From: Thermomonas carbonis
GTDB taxonomy: Bacteria > Pseudomonadota > Gammaproteobacteria > Xanthomonadales > Xanthomonadaceae
NCBI RefSeq assembly: GCF_014396975.1
Contig: NZ_CP060719.1
Coordinates: forward strand, 2,080,001-2,144,000
Direction: 5' to 3'
Length of the DNA stretch: 64,000 nucleotides
Shown: one piece after another, positions 8,293-18,609 of the stretch
How the letters are laid out: every line of letters starts with the position of its first letter
Position numbering within the stretch: position 1 is the first letter of the stretch
Notes under the pieces: generated by a model
Seen by the model: only the letters and a program-made list of their open reading frames with translations
Databases searched by the model: none
What the model was told of the DNA's origin: nothing
Position numbers and translations under genes: made by a program

Positions 8293-9018
8293 CTAGCTCG
8301 CGCGCGCGCCGATGAAGCGCAGGCCCACGCCGGGCTCGGTGGCGATCCAGCGCGGCGCGGCGGCGTCGTCGCCGAGTTTCTGGCGCAGCTTGCCGACCAG
8401 CACGCGCAGGTAATGGGTGTCGTGTTCGTGGTGCTTGCCCCACAATTCCTGCAGCATCTGCGGCTGCGTGACCACCCGCCCCGCGTGCTGCACGAGCATG
8501 GCGAGCAGTGCGTATTCCTTGCGTGCCAGCGCGACCGGCGCGCCGTGCAGGAGCACTTCGCGCATCGCAAGGTCGATGCGCAGCGCGCCATCGTCGAACA
8601 CCGGCGATGGATCGCCGGCGGCGGTGCGTGGACGCAGCAACGCGCGCACCCTCGCCATCAGCTCCTGCACGCCGAACGGCTTGGTGACGTAGTCGTTCGC
8701 GCCGGCATCGAGCGCGCGCACTTTCTCGTGTTCGTCGGCGCGCACGGTGAGCAGGATGACCGGCACCTGCGACCATTCGCGCAGGCGCGCCAGCACTTCA
8801 TGGCCATCGATGCCGGGCAGGCCGAGGTCGAGGATCACCAGGTCGGCGCCATGCGCCGCCATCGCCTGCAAGCCGGCTTCGCCGTGTTCCGCGGTTTCGA
8901 CCCGGTAGCCCTGCGCGCGCAGGCTGATCTCGAGGAACCGGCGGATCTGCGGTTCGTCGTCGACCACCAGCACGCGCGCTGGGACAACGGCGCTCTCGCC
9001 GGTGGATGGGTCGCTCAT
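8293..9018 (-). CDS. kdpE: Response regulator KdpE
   Basis: A 241-residue OmpR-family regulator. Receiver domain (about 15-127) with the acidic pocket Asp20-Asp21, phospho-acceptor Asp64 (VILDLGLPGIDG) and Lys113 (TKPFG). The C-terminal winged helix (about 138-238) ends in THYLRVLVGKLRQKL and WIATEPGVGLRF, which match KdpE. Phosphorylated by KdpD, it activates the kdp operon under potassium limitation or high osmolarity. The start overlaps the kdpD stop by four bases; it is the last gene of the operon. It is 39 bases from the ars operator, so the two units abut. Confidence 0.95.
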   Translation of the reverse strand: MSDPSTGESAVVPARVLVVDDEPQIRRFLEISLRAQGYRVETAEHGEAGLQAMAAHGADLVILDLGLPGIDGHEVLARLREWSQVPVILLTVRADEHEKVRALDAGANDYVTKPFGVQELMARVRALLRPRTAAGDPSPVFDDGALRIDLAMREVLLHGAPVALARKEYALLAMLVQHAGRVVTQPQMLQELWGKHHEHDTHYLRVLVGKLRQKLGDDAAAPRWIATEPGVGLRFIGARAS

Positions 9019-11677
9019 GGCGTGGATGGTGGTTGCATGCGCGGCAGCAGGATGCGGATGGTGGTGCCGCGGCCATCGTACCCCGGCAAGGCTTCGACGC
9101 TGCCGCCATGCGCGCCGATCATCCCCTGCGTGATCGCCAGGCCGAGGCCGGTGCCCTGGCGTCCACGATCGCCGCGCTCCACGCTGAAGAACATGTCGAA
9201 GATGCGCTTGCGCTCGTCCTCGGGGATGCCGGGGCCGCGATCGGCGACATCGATGCGCAGCACGCCGTCGATGTCGCGTGCGTCGATCGCGATCGCCTCG
9301 CCAGCAGGCGAGAACTTCGCGGCGTTCTCGATCACGTTGAAGATCGCCTGCTCGACCAGCGCGGGATGCACCCAGAGCGGGGCGAGACCCTTGGCCAGGT
9401 GGAGCTCGAAGCGCACATCGGGCTGATAGCGCTGCAAGCGGGTCGTCGCCGAGCCGATCAGCTCGTCCACGCCGATCCAGTCGCGATTGAGGGTGAGCCC
9501 GCCGTGGCCGAGGCGGGTCATGTCGAGCAGGTTCTGGATGTAGCGATCCAGCCGCTCCCCCTCCAGGCGCACGGTGTCGAGCAGGCTGTGGCGATCGTCC
9601 TCGCCCATGCCGCGGCCGTAAGTGTCCAGGGTTTCGGCGGCGCCGACGATCGCCGCCAGTGGCGAGCGCAGGTCATGCGACACCGACGACAGCAGGGCGG
9701 AGCGCAGGCGTTCGGTCTCGCCGGTGACACGCGCGTCCTCCAGGTCCGAGACCAGCCGCGTGCGCAACATCGCCTGCGCGATGTCGTCCGCCATCGCCTC
9801 CACCAACCTGCGTTGTTCGCTGCCGAAGCGGTCGGTGCCGGCTGGGAAGCGCAAGCCGACCAGGCCGGTCGCGCCCTTGTCGCCGGCCAGCGGCTGGAAC
9901 CACCACTCGGCATTGCCCAGGGTGTCGGTGAAGCGTCCGGCCGGTTGCCGATGCTTGAGCGCCCAGTCGGCAGCGGCGCGATCCTTTTCGGACAGCGGCT
10001 GCTGGCCGGCCATCTCCGGTGCGACGTCGCCTGCATGCACGATGGCTTCTGCGCCGATCGCCTGCTTCAGCGCGTGCCGGCCCGCCGCTGCGACCTGGCC
10101 GAGATCGGCGGCGACCGCCAGTTGCCGACTCAATGCCTGCAGGGCGGTGGCATGCGCGTTGGCCGCTCGCAGGGCGACCACCTGCATGCGCAGGCGCGAG
10201 GCCAGCCGACCCGCGACCAGCGCGGCGGCCAGGAACAGGAATACCGTGGCGACGCCCTGGCGTGCGCCGATGAAGAAGGTGAAGCGCGGTTCGATGAAGA
10301 AGAAGTTGTAGGAGAGGAAACACAGGCCGGCGGCCAGCACCGCCGCGGCCATGCGCGTGCGCGAGGCGACCACCACCACCGCGACGATGAACACCATCGA
10401 CAGGTCGTCGAGGCTGATGAAGCGTTGCGCCACCCAGGCGGTGGCGGTGGCGAGCACGGCGGCAGCCACCGCCAGTCCTGCGTCGGTACGCGTGAGCAGG
10501 GTGCCGACGTCGTGCAACGAGCGGCGCGACTTCGCCCGCGCTTCCGGCGTGCTGACGATGGTCAGCTCCAGGTGCGCGGCGCGTTGCAGCAGTTGCTGGG
10601 TCAGTGTGCGGTTGAACATGCGCGCGAACGGACGCTCGCGGGTGCGACCGATCACGATCGTCGATACGCCACTCCGGCCCGCGTGGTCGATCAGTGCATC
10701 GACGATGCTCGGCCCATGCAGCAGTTCGGCTTCGCCACCCAGTCGGCGCGCCAACGCGAACGCGCGGTCGAGCTCGCGTTGCGCAGCGTCGTCGAGCTGG
10801 GCACCGGATTGCACGCTGACCACGCTCCACGGGGCATCGCGGCGCTCTGCCACGCGCCGCGCCACCCGCACCAGGTAGTCGGATTGGCCGCGTCCGTCGA
10901 TCGCCACCAGCACCCGCCGGCGCAGCGAGCTGCCGGGCAGGCCGCGCGCGGTCTGCGCCTCGCGCAGGTCGCTGTCGACGCGATCGGCCGCGGTCTGCAT
11001 CGCCAGTTCGCGCAGCGCGGCGAGGTTGGAAGGCGAGAAGAACGACTGCAGCGCATGCGCCGCCTGGTCCGGCATGTACACCTTGCCCTGCTGCAGGCGC
11101 TCGATCAGTTCGCGCGGCGGCAGGTCGATCAGCTTGATGTCGCGCAGGCGGTCTAAGACGAGGTCCGGCACGGTCTCGCTGACGCGCACGCCGGTGATCC
11201 GGTGGATCACATCGTTGAGGCTTTCCAGGTGCTGGATGTTGACCGTGGTGTAGACGTCGATGCCGGCATCGAGCAGTTCCACCACGTCTTGCCAGCGGCG
11301 TTCGTGGCGGCTGCCGGGCACGTTGCGATGCGCCAGTTCGTCCACCAGCGCCACCGCCGGCTTGCGCGCGAGCAGGGCGTCGAGATCGAGTTCCTCCAGC
11401 GTGCGGGCCTGGCCGTTCGACGGCTGGTACTCGCTGCGGATGCGCGGCAGCAGTTCGAGTCCTTCCAGCAGCGCCTGCGTTTCCGCACGGCCGTGGGTTT
11501 CGACCAGGCCGACCACCACGTCCACACCCTGCTTCTTCAACTCGCGCGCGCGCGACAGCATCGCGTAGGTCTTGCCGACGCCCGGGCCGCGCCCAGGAAC
11601 AGGGTCAGGCGGCCGCCACCCTGGCGTTGCAGTTCGCCGAGCAGGGCGTCGGCCTGGGCGCTGCGTTGGCTCTCCAT
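9015..11677 (-). CDS. kdpD: Sensor histidine kinase KdpD (frameshifted near the N-terminus)
   Basis: About 887 residues when repaired. Translation should start at ATG 11677 (MESQRSAQADALLGEL). After TLFLGAA the frame has to shift at 11584-11586, where GGG should be GGGG, to continue as PGVGKTYAML, the KdpD Walker-type motif. Order of parts: KdpD N-terminal domain (DELAHRNVPGSRH), universal-stress-like domain, four short membrane helices near the middle (DUF4118), GAF-like region, then HisKA with SVSHDLRSPLAAIVG and an HATPase domain (NVIENAAKFSP, DRGPGIPEDERKRIF). It phosphorylates KdpE. It is 29 bases after kdpC. Without the repair only a protein lacking the first 30 residues, and so the Walker motif context, could be made. 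Confidence 0.92.
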
Positions 11678-11706
11678 GCGTGCAGTCTATGCGGGCGCGG
11701 CGCTGG

Positions 11707-12300
11707 TCAGCGCGCCAGCGCATCCAGCGCCAGGTTGAGCCGCAGCACATTGACCCGCGGCTGCCCGAGCATGCCGAACTGCGGGGCTTCCGTCTGCTGC
11801 GCGACCAAAGCCTCGACGGTGGCGATGTCGATGCCGCGCGCGCGGGCGACCCGTGCGACCTGCACTTGTGCCGCACGTGGCGGCAGGTGCGGGTCCAGTC
11901 CGCCGCCGGATTGGGTGACAAGCTCGGCGGGTACCTGCGCTGGCGCGATGCCTTCGCGATCAGCGACCGCCAAGGTCAACTCGGCGATGCGCTTGTGCAG
12001 GTCCTGATTGCTGCGCGCCATGTTGCTGCCGGCCGCCGCCATCGGATCGTAATTGGCGGCGGACGGGCGCGTTTGGAAGTAGCGTGCGTCGGCGAACGGC
12101 TGGGCGACCAGCGCGGAGCCGATGACGTGGCCGTCGCGCTCGATCATGCTGCCGGTGGCGGTCACCGGAAACAGCACGCGTCCCAGCGTGGCCCCGGCCA
12201 GCGAATACAGCAGGCCAAAGCCGAGCAGGATGACGATGGCGAACAGCAGCGGCGCGCGCAGGCCGACGTGGTCTTGCAGTGGAATGGTCGTGTTGGTCAT
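11707..12300 (-). CDS. kdpC: Potassium-transporting ATPase subunit C
   Basis: A 197-residue KdpC: one N-terminal membrane helix (LLFAIVILLGFGLLYSLAG, about 20-38) and a periplasmic domain with the hallmark GSALVAQPF, YFQTRPSAANYDP, SNMARSNQ and VTQSGGGLDPHLPP stretches. The subunit stabilises the KdpA-KdpB complex. ATG 12300 is chosen because GAGGA lies seven bases before it; ATG 12306 would have the same sequence touching the start. It is 24 bases downstream of kdpB. Confidence 0.95.
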   Translation of the reverse strand: MTNTTIPLQDHVGLRAPLLFAIVILLGFGLLYSLAGATLGRVLFPVTATGSMIERDGHVIGSALVAQPFADARYFQTRPSAANYDPMAAAGSNMARSNQDLHKRIAELTLAVADREGIAPAQVPAELVTQSGGGLDPHLPPRAAQVQVARVARARGIDIATVEALVAQQTEAPQFGMLGQPRVNVLRLNLALDALAR

Positions 12301-12324
12301 GGACATGTCCTCAGGCACTGGCAA

Positions 12325-14415
12325 TCAGGGGCCAATCGTCGCGGCAAGCGCGAGGTCGATCAGCTTGATGGCGATGAAGGGCAGCAGTACGCCGCCGCCG
12401 CCGTACAGCAGCATGTTCCGGCGCAGCAGCACGGTGGCGCTCGCCGGGGTGAAGCGCACGCCACGCAGGGCCAGCGGGATCAGTGCGGGGATCACCAGCG
12501 CATTGAAGATCAGCGCGGCGAGCACTGCGTTCTTGGGGCTGGACAGGCCCATCACGTCCAGCGCCGCCATCGACGGGATCGCCGCGGCGAACAGCGCCGG
12601 CAGGATCGCGAAGTATTTCGACACGTCGTTGGCCAGCGAGAACGTGGTCAGCGCGCCGCGGGTGATCAGTTGCTGCTTGCCGACTTCGACCACCGCGAGA
12701 AGCTTGGCCGGGTCGCTGTCGAGGTCGACCATGTTGCCGGCTTCCTTCGCGGCCTGCGTGCCTGAGTTCATCGCCAGGCCGACGTCGGCCTGGGCCAGTG
12801 CAGGCGCATCGTTGGTGCCGTCGCCGACCATCGCGACCAGGCGGCCACCGGCCTGCTCGCTGCGGATCCGCGCGAGCTTGTCCTCCGGCGTGGCCTCGGC
12901 GATGTAGTCATCGACGCCGGCCTCTGCGGCGATGGCGGCGGCGGTCAGCGGGTTGTCGCCGGTGATCATCACGGTCTTGATGCCCATCGCGCGCAGCCGC
13001 GCGAATTTTTCCTTGACCCCGTGCTTGACCACGTCGGACAGCTCGACCACGCCTAGGGCGAAGCGACCTTCGCTGACCACCAGCGGGGTGGCGCCCTTGC
13101 GCGCGACCTGGTCGACGCGTGCCTTCAGTTCGGCGGGCACCTCACCGCCGAGCGCCAGCACGTGGCGGCTGATCGCATCGCCCGCGCCCTTGCGGATCAC
13201 ACGTGCGCCGCTATCAAGGTCGACACCGGACATGCGCGTCTGCGCAGTGAACTGGATGAAGTGCGTCGTGCCGGCATCGAGCTGGTCCGGGTCCTGCATC
13301 GGCGTGCCCTGTTCGCGGGCCAGCTTGACGATCGACTTGCCTTCCGGCGTGGGGTCGGCCAACGACGACAGCAGCGCGGCTTCACGCAACTGGTCGGCGC
13401 TGATGCCGGCCAGCGCGTGGAAGGCGGTGGCCTGGCGGTCGCCATGGGTGATCGTGCCGGTCTTGTCGAGCAGCAGCACGTCGACATCGCCGGCAACTTC
13501 GACCGCCTTGCCGGATTTGGCCAGCACGTTCGCCGACAGCGCGCGGTTCATGCCGGCGATGCCGATCGCCGGCAGCAGGCCGCCGATCGTGGTCGGGATC
13601 AGGCAGACCAGCAGCGCGATCAGCAGCAGCGGATCGACCTTGACGCCGACGAAGGCGCCGATCGCCGGCAGCGTCGCGCAGACGATCAGGAACGTGAGTG
13701 TCATCGCCGCCAGCAACATGGTCAGCGCGATTTCGTTCGGGGTCTTCTGCCGGTTGGCGCCTTCGACCAGGGAAATCATGCGGTCGAGGAAGCTCTGCCC
13801 CGGCTCCGCAGTGACGCGCACCACGATCTCGTCGGACAGCACCTTGGTGCCGCCGATCACGCCGCTGCGGTCGGTGCCGGCTTCGCGCAGGACCGGCGCG
13901 GATTCGCCGGTGACCGCGGACTCGTTGATGGTGGCGAGGCCGTGGATGATCTCGCCATCGGCCGGGATCAGTTCGCCGGCGGAGATCACCACGAGATCAC
14001 CGGGACGCAGGTCGGCGGCCGCGACCTGCGCTTCCGCGCCACGCATCGCAGCCGAGAAACCCTTTGCATCGGCGAGCCTGCGTGCGACCAGATCCTTGCG
14101 CGCACGCCGCAGCGATGCCGCCTGGCCGCGACCGCGCGCCTCGGCCACCGCTTCGGCGAAATTGCCGAACAGCACGGTGACCAGCAGGATCGCGGTGACG
14201 CTCCAGCCGAAGCCGGCCGGTGCCGCGCCGACGGCGGTGATCAGCGCGGACAGCAGGGTGCCACCGAGCACCACGGCCATCACCGGGCTCTTGACGATGT
14301 GCCGTGGCGCGAGCTTGAGGAAGGCATCGCGGATCGCGGTGCGCAACGCGGCGGCATCGAACACGGTCGGATGCTGGCCGCGCGGCGGCTTGGCATCGAA
14401 GGTCTGTTGGATCAT
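12325..14415 (-). CDS. kdpB: Potassium-transporting P-type ATPase subunit B
   Basis: A 696-residue P-type ATPase. The phosphorylated residue is Asp317 in DKTGTIT. The actuator loop is VTGESAP (169-175), the hinge is [14 protein letters not shown] and the nucleotide domain has KGA. Seven membrane helices, starting at about 44-61. The Ser in TGES corresponds to the regulatory phosphoserine known in Escherichia coli KdpB. It hydrolyses ATP to drive potassium through KdpA. Its start overlaps the kdpA stop by four bases. The frame stays open far upstream inside kdpA, but ATG 14415 ([11 protein letters not shown]) is where homology begins. Confidence 0.96.
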   Translation of the reverse strand: MIQQTFDAKPPRGQHPTVFDAAALRTAIRDAFLKLAPRHIVKSPVMAVVLGGTLLSALITAVGAAPAGFGWSVTAILLVTVLFGNFAEAVAEARGRGQAASLRRARKDLVARRLADAKGFSAAMRGAEAQVAAADLRPGDLVVISAGELIPADGEIIHGLATINESAVTGESAPVLREAGTDRSGVIGGTKVLSDEIVVRVTAEPGQSFLDRMISLVEGANRQKTPNEIALTMLLAAMTLTFLIVCATLPAIGAFVGVKVDPLLLIALLVCLIPTTIGGLLPAIGIAGMNRALSANVLAKSGKAVEVAGDVDVLLLDKTGTITHGDRQATAFHALAGISADQLREAALLSSLADPTPEGKSIVKLAREQGTPMQDPDQLDAGTTHFIQFTAQTRMSGVDLDSGARVIRKGAGDAISRHVLALGGEVPAELKARVDQVARKGATPLVVSEGRFALGVVELSDVVKHGVKEKFARLRAMGIKTVMITGDNPLTAAAIAAEAGVDDYIAEATPEDKLARIRSEQAGGRLVAMVGDGTNDAPALAQADVGLAMNSGTQAAKEAGNMVDLDSDPAKLLAVVEVGKQQLITRGALTTFSLANDVSKYFAILPALFAAAIPSMAALDVMGLSSPKNAVLAALIFNALVIPALIPLALRGVRFTPASATVLLRRNMLLYGGGGVLLPFIAIKLIDLALAATIGP

Positions 14416-16127
14416 GGGGTGGTTCCTCCATGCACCAGGCTCAGGTGCTCGGCCACGGGGCCAAGCACCAGCGCGGGCATGAACTGCAGCAGGATCACGA
14501 TCACCGCGATCACGGTGAGCGCGAAGGTCGGGGTTTCGATGTGCAGGCTGCCGGGGCCTTCCGGCGTTGCGCGCTTGCGGGCGAGGCTCGCGGCCACCGC
14601 CAGCGGCACGATCAGCGCGGGATAGCGGCCGAGTGCCAGCACCAACGCGCAGCTGAGGTTCCACCATTGCGTGGCATCGCCGAGGCCCTCGAAACCGGAG
14701 CCGTTGTTGGCGAACGCTGAGGTGTACTCGTAGAAGACCTGGCTGATGCCGTGGAAGCCGGGGTTGGAGTTGCCGGTGAACTCCGGCATCGCCAGCGTCA
14801 GCGCGGTGAAGCCGAGCACCACCAGCGGCTGCAGCAGGATCAGCAGCGACAGCAGGCGGATTTCCTTCGCTTCGATCTTGCGACCGAACAGTTCCGGTGT
14901 GCGCCCTGTCATCAGCCCGGCCAGGAACACCGCCAGCAGGAGGTAGACGAGGAACTGCTGCAGGCCGCAACCGATGCCGCCCCAGATCGCGTTGACCAGC
15001 ATGTTGCCCAGCGTCACCAGCCCGGTCAGTGGGCTGAGCGAATCGTGCATCGCGTTGACCGAGCCGTTGCTGGTCTGCGTTGTCAGGGTCGCCCACAGCG
15101 CCGAAGCATCGGCACCGAAGCGCACTTCCTTGCCTTCCATCAGTGCGGCATCGGCGGTCATCGCCGAATGGCGTTCGAGCAGCACGCTGGCACCGGTCGA
15201 CAACATCGACATCAACAGCATGCTGCCGAACACCAGTGCGGTGAATTTCCTGCGGCCAGTGAACGGGCCGACCATGAACGCGACCGCGACCGGGACCAGG
15301 ATGATCGCCAGCATTTCCAGCAGGTTCGAGAACGGTGTCGGGTTCTCCAGCGGTACCGAACTGTTGGGGCCATACCAGCCGCCACCGTTGGTGCCGAGTT
15401 GCTTGACCGCGACCATCGGCGCGACCGGGCCAAGCGGGATCTTCTGTTCCTTCATTCCCGCGCTGGCGTCGATTGGTGTCGCAACCGGCCCTGCTGCGAG
15501 CGTAGACGGGACGCCTTGCGAGGTCAGCAGCACGCTCCACAACAGGCACAGCGGCAGCATGAAACGCAACGTCGGACGAATGAGGTCCGCCCAGTAGTTG
15601 CCGACGTCGGCGTCGCCGGAAGCGTTGCTTGCTTCGGCTGGGCGCACGACCGCTCGCCCACCCATCAGCGCACGCAAGGTGGCGACGACCAGCGCCAGCC
15701 CCATCATCGGCGTGATCACCTGCAGGCCGACGATGCCGACCATCTGCGACAGGTAGGACAGCTGCGCCTGGCCGGAGTAGTGCTGCTGGTTGGAGTTGGT
15801 GAGGAACGACACCATCGTGTGCAGCGCGGTATCCCAGCGCATGTTGGGGATCGCATCGGGATTCAACGGCAACCAGGCCTGGGTCATGAACAGTACCCAC
15901 ACCAAGCCGCCGACTACGACGTTGCTGAGCGCGAACGCCTTCGCGTAGCCGCGCCAGGTCATGCCCTGCGCCGGAGTGGTGCCGAGCAGTCGATAGATCG
16001 GTCGTTCGATCCAGCCGAACACGCGATCGCCGCGCATCGGTTCATCGCGCATCACCGCGGCGAGGTAGCGCCCGAGCGGCCACCCCAGGCCGATCGCCAG
16101 CGCGACTACAAGCAGTGCTTCGGTCAT
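14412..16127 (-). CDS. kdpA: Potassium-transporting ATPase subunit A (channel-like)
   Basis: A 571-residue polytopic protein of the potassium-transporter superfamily. The four selectivity-filter repeats are visible: [30 protein letters not shown] and [10 protein letters not shown]. The N-terminus [15 protein letters not shown] opens straight into helix 1. It binds and passes potassium in the Kdp complex. It follows kdpF with a 12-base gap and overlaps kdpB by four bases. Full length and intact. Confidence 0.97.
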   Translation of the reverse strand: MTEALLVVALAIGLGWPLGRYLAAVMRDEPMRGDRVFGWIERPIYRLLGTTPAQGMTWRGYAKAFALSNVVVGGLVWVLFMTQAWLPLNPDAIPNMRWDTALHTMVSFLTNSNQQHYSGQAQLSYLSQMVGIVGLQVITPMMGLALVVATLRALMGGRAVVRPAEASNASGDADVGNYWADLIRPTLRFMLPLCLLWSVLLTSQGVPSTLAAGPVATPIDASAGMKEQKIPLGPVAPMVAVKQLGTNGGGWYGPNSSVPLENPTPFSNLLEMLAIILVPVAVAFMVGPFTGRRKFTALVFGSMLLMSMLSTGASVLLERHSAMTADAALMEGKEVRFGADASALWATLTTQTSNGSVNAMHDSLSPLTGLVTLGNMLVNAIWGGIGCGLQQFLVYLLLAVFLAGLMTGRTPELFGRKIEAKEIRLLSLLILLQPLVVLGFTALTLAMPEFTGNSNPGFHGISQVFYEYTSAFANNGSGFEGLGDATQWWNLSCALVLALGRYPALIVPLAVAASLARKRATPEGPGSLHIETPTFALTVIAVIVILLQFMPALVLGPVAEHLSLVHGGTTP

Positions 16128-16139
16128 CGTCGTGTCTCG

Positions 16140-16232
16140 TCAGAAACGATCCGGATACAGGATCACGTAGAGCAGATAGGCGCAGGCCACGATCACCGCG
16201 ACACCGCATACAAGCGCAAGCCAACCAGGCAT
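16140..16232 (-). CDS. kdpF: Kdp complex small subunit KdpF
   Basis: A 30-residue single-helix peptide: MPGWLALVCGVAVIVACAYLL then YVILYPDRF. KdpF is about 29 residues in other bacteria, stabilises the Kdp complex, and always precedes kdpA as it does here. The start ATG 16232 follows GAGGAGCG a few bases upstream. The PxRF end is the usual KdpF C-terminus. Confidence 0.93.
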   Translation of the reverse strand: MPGWLALVCGVAVIVACAYLLYVILYPDRF

Positions 16233-16242
16233 CGTCCGCTCC

Positions 16243-16974
16243 TCAGAAAGACGCTTGCAGCGCGGCTTCGACGCGGCTGCCGGTGTAGTCGTCGCCGAAG
16301 ATCGCCTTGGCGTTGTTGTCGGTGGCATGCACGGTCAGGCGCGCTTCGAGCGGGCCCTTGACGCCCCACACCGCGCTCAACCAGCCATGCGTGTAGCCGC
16401 TGCGCGCGACCACTGCGTCGTCGAGGAAGTAGTGCGCCGCACTGGCTTCCAGGCGCAGGCGTTCATTGATCGGGACCTTCGCGCCGACCAGCGCGTAGAT
16501 GCCGTCGGCGTCGTAGCCAAGCGCTTCGTTCGAATAGCCGAACGAGGCCCAGTAATTGCCCTTCCAGGTCAGGGTGCCGTTGAGTTCGGTCCAGTCGAGG
16601 TCGACCGCGGTCGACGGATAGCGGTAGTGCAGGAGATTGGCATCGACCGCCCAATCCTCGGACAGGGCCTTGCCCCAGCCGACGGTGACATCCAGCTCGG
16701 TGTTGGCCTCGGATTCCGGCGCGAACTTGACGTTCGAGCCCCAGACCGAGGCATAAAAGCCGGCCGCGCCGGCGACCTTGAAACCGACCTGTACGGCGGG
16801 ATCGCCCTGTGTCTGGGTGCTGCCGCGCCACACGTAGTCGGTGGTCAGCGTCGCATTGCCGTTGATGTCGGCGGCCTTCGCCTGCGAGCCGAAGGCCATC
16901 AGGCCGACGACGACGCACACGGCGGTGAAGAGGGGTGCGCGCGCTTCGCGTGCACGGAAGATGTTCTGTTTCAT
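16243..16974 (-). CDS. TorF family putative porin
   Basis: A 243-residue outer-membrane protein: signal peptide MKQNIFRAREARAPLF..AFGSQAKAA, then a beta-rich domain with repeated aromatic strands (TTDYVWRGSTQTQGDPAVQ near the N-terminus) typical of the TorF/CHP02001 family, ending in Phe (LQASF), the usual outer-membrane insertion signal. It is 10 bases upstream of kdpF, the first gene of the kdp operon. That position suggests it lets potassium cross the outer membrane when Kdp is induced; this is inferred from linkage. ATG 16995 is another possible start. Confidence 0.85.
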   Translation of the reverse strand: MKQNIFRAREARAPLFTAVCVVVGLMAFGSQAKAADINGNATLTTDYVWRGSTQTQGDPAVQVGFKVAGAAGFYASVWGSNVKFAPESEANTELDVTVGWGKALSEDWAVDANLLHYRYPSTAVDLDWTELNGTLTWKGNYWASFGYSNEALGYDADGIYALVGAKVPINERLRLEASAAHYFLDDAVVARSGYTHGWLSAVWGVKGPLEARLTVHATDNNAKAIFGDDYTGSRVEAALQASF

Positions 16975-17035
16975 CCAGCAGCTAGGAATGGTCATCGAGG
17001 CCGGTCTGGCCACGACGCAATTCTCGGCAGCTGCC

Positions 17036-17086
17036 GCGTAAAACCTCTATTCGCCGGGCCGCGTGATCGCGTAAAGCTTGCGTAAA
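17036..17086. promoter_or_regulatory. Candidate KdpE binding region of the kdp operon
   Basis: Three copies of TTTACGC (reverse strand; GCGTAAA on the plus strand) at 17036-17042, 17069-17075 and 17080-17086. The last two are direct repeats 11 bases start to start, separated by GCTT; the first is 33 bases away, that is three 11-base turns. Tandem 11-base repeats are the usual target of OmpR/PhoB-type regulators, and the site lies 62-112 bases upstream of the porin start. The link to KdpE is inference. Confidence 0.6.
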
Positions 17087-17141
17087 ACCCCGATGAACCG
17101 ATGTGCCGCACACATGGTGCGCACAAGATCGACGCGAGCCG

Positions 17142-18524
17142 TTACAGCATGTTGACCCGGAACTTGCGGCCCTTGATCTTGCCGGCGCGCAACTGCGCCA
17201 GCGCGTGCTTTGCCTGCGCGCGGGCGATGGCCACATAGCTGCGGGTGGCGAACACGTCGATCTTGCCGATCGCCTCCTTCGGCAAGCCGGCATCGCCGGT
17301 CAATGCGCCGACGATGTCGCCGGGTCGCAGCTTGTCGGTGCGGCCGGCATCGATGCGCAAGGTGATCATCGCCGCCTGCGGCACGCCGCGTGGCGGGCCG
17401 TCGAGCGGGGCGATGCGCTCGTAGCGGATCGGGTTGCCCTGGCGTTCCTCGACCAGCGCGGCGCGCCCGCGTTCCTGCGGCGCAACCAGGCTGAGGGCGA
17501 GGCCATCGCGCCCGGCGCGACCGGTGCGGCCGACGCGGTGCAGGTAGGTGTCCGCATCGGTGGGCAGTTCGTAGTTCACCACCGCGCCGATGTCGTCGAT
17601 GTCGAGTCCGCGCGCGGCGACGTCGCTGGCGACCAGCACGCTGCAACTGCGGTTGGCGAAGCGCACCAGCACTTCGTCGCGGTCGCGCTGCTCCATGTCG
17701 CCGTGCAACGCGAGCGCAGTGAAACCGTAATGCGCCAGCGAGCCGACCACTTCCTCGGTGTCGCGGCGCATGTTGCAGAACACCACGGTGGATTCTGGCT
17801 TGAATTGCAGCAGCAACGCGGCCAGTTGCGGCGCGCGGCGAGCGGCGTCGACCTCGAAGAAATGCGCGCGGATCGCCGCCGGCTGTGCGCCGCCATCGAC
17901 GCTCACTTCCAGCGGCTCGCGCAGCATTGCCTTCGCCAGCGTGCGGATGGTGTCCGGGAACGTGGCCGAGAACAGCAGGGTCTGCCGGTCCCTGGGCGTG
18001 CGTTTTACAAGTGCGCGGATCGGTTCGTCGAAGCCCATGTCGAGCATGCGGTCGGCTTCGTCGAGCACCAGCGTTTTCACCTTGCGCAGGTCCAGCGCCT
18101 CCTTCTGCACCAGCTCCAGCACGCGCCCGGGCGTACCGACCACCACGTGCGGCGCATGCGCGAGCGAGGCCAGTTGCGGCCCCAGCGGGATGCCGCCGCA
18201 GAGCACCGACAGCTTGAGGTTGGCGATGCCGGTGGCGAGCTTGCGCAACTGCTTGCCCACCTGGTCGGCCAGTTCGCGGGTGGGGCAGAGCACCAAGGCC
18301 TGCGTGCGCACCGCGGTGGCATCGATGCCCTGCAGCAGGCCCAGTCCGAAGGCCGCGGTCTTGCCGCTGCCGGTCGGTGCCTGTGCGATCAGGTCGCGGC
18401 CTTCGAGCACCGCCGGCAGGGCCTGCGCCTGGATCGGAGTCAAGGTGGTGTAGTCGAGTGCATCCAGTCCGGCTTGCAGGGACGGGTCGAGTGCCAGGTC
18501 GGCGAAGGTGCTGGGCGTGTTCAT
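17142..18524 (-). CDS. dbpA: ATP-dependent RNA helicase DbpA
   Basis: A 460-residue DEAD-box helicase. Motifs in order: Q-motif TLTPIQAQALP, Walker A APTGSGKT, TPGR, DEAD, SAT, ARGLDIDD and HRVGRTGRAGR. The C-terminal domain (about 385-460: LRIDAGRTDKLRPGDIVGAL..GKIDVFATRSYVAI) is the DbpA RNA-binding domain that recognises 23S rRNA hairpin 92, so the helicase assists large-subunit assembly. The start at 18524 agrees with MNTPSTFADLALDP. It is divergent from the MATE gene (85 bases). Confidence 0.95.
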   Translation of the reverse strand: MNTPSTFADLALDPSLQAGLDALDYTTLTPIQAQALPAVLEGRDLIAQAPTGSGKTAAFGLGLLQGIDATAVRTQALVLCPTRELADQVGKQLRKLATGIANLKLSVLCGGIPLGPQLASLAHAPHVVVGTPGRVLELVQKEALDLRKVKTLVLDEADRMLDMGFDEPIRALVKRTPRDRQTLLFSATFPDTIRTLAKAMLREPLEVSVDGGAQPAAIRAHFFEVDAARRAPQLAALLLQFKPESTVVFCNMRRDTEEVVGSLAHYGFTALALHGDMEQRDRDEVLVRFANRSCSVLVASDVAARGLDIDDIGAVVNYELPTDADTYLHRVGRTGRAGRDGLALSLVAPQERGRAALVEERQGNPIRYERIAPLDGPPRGVPQAAMITLRIDAGRTDKLRPGDIVGALTGDAGLPKEAIGKIDVFATRSYVAIARAQAKHALAQLRAGKIKGRKFRVNML

Positions 18525-18609
18525 CCGTGCATGATCGCAGGTTCGCCGTGTCGATCCACGGCGCCGCCATGCGTCGCAGGTAACATCCGCCCGAACGCAA
18601 GGAGGCCTC

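Noticed and set aside
11584..11586. Programmed frameshifting at the kdpD break.
   Set aside because: No slippery heptamer or downstream structure is apparent, KdpD is not known to use it, and five other genes show the same type of single-base lesion.
14416..15900. Upstream extension of the kdpB frame giving an apparent KdpB fused to an N-terminal 490-residue part.
   Set aside because: The extension is the wrong frame of kdpA; KdpB homology begins at ATG 14415, and kdpA in its own frame is complete.
17102..17125. Weak hairpin (TGTGCCGCAC / GTGCGCACA) after the dbpA stop as a terminator.
   Set aside because: It has a mismatch, no T-run and is shorter than chance hairpins elsewhere in this GC-rich sequence.
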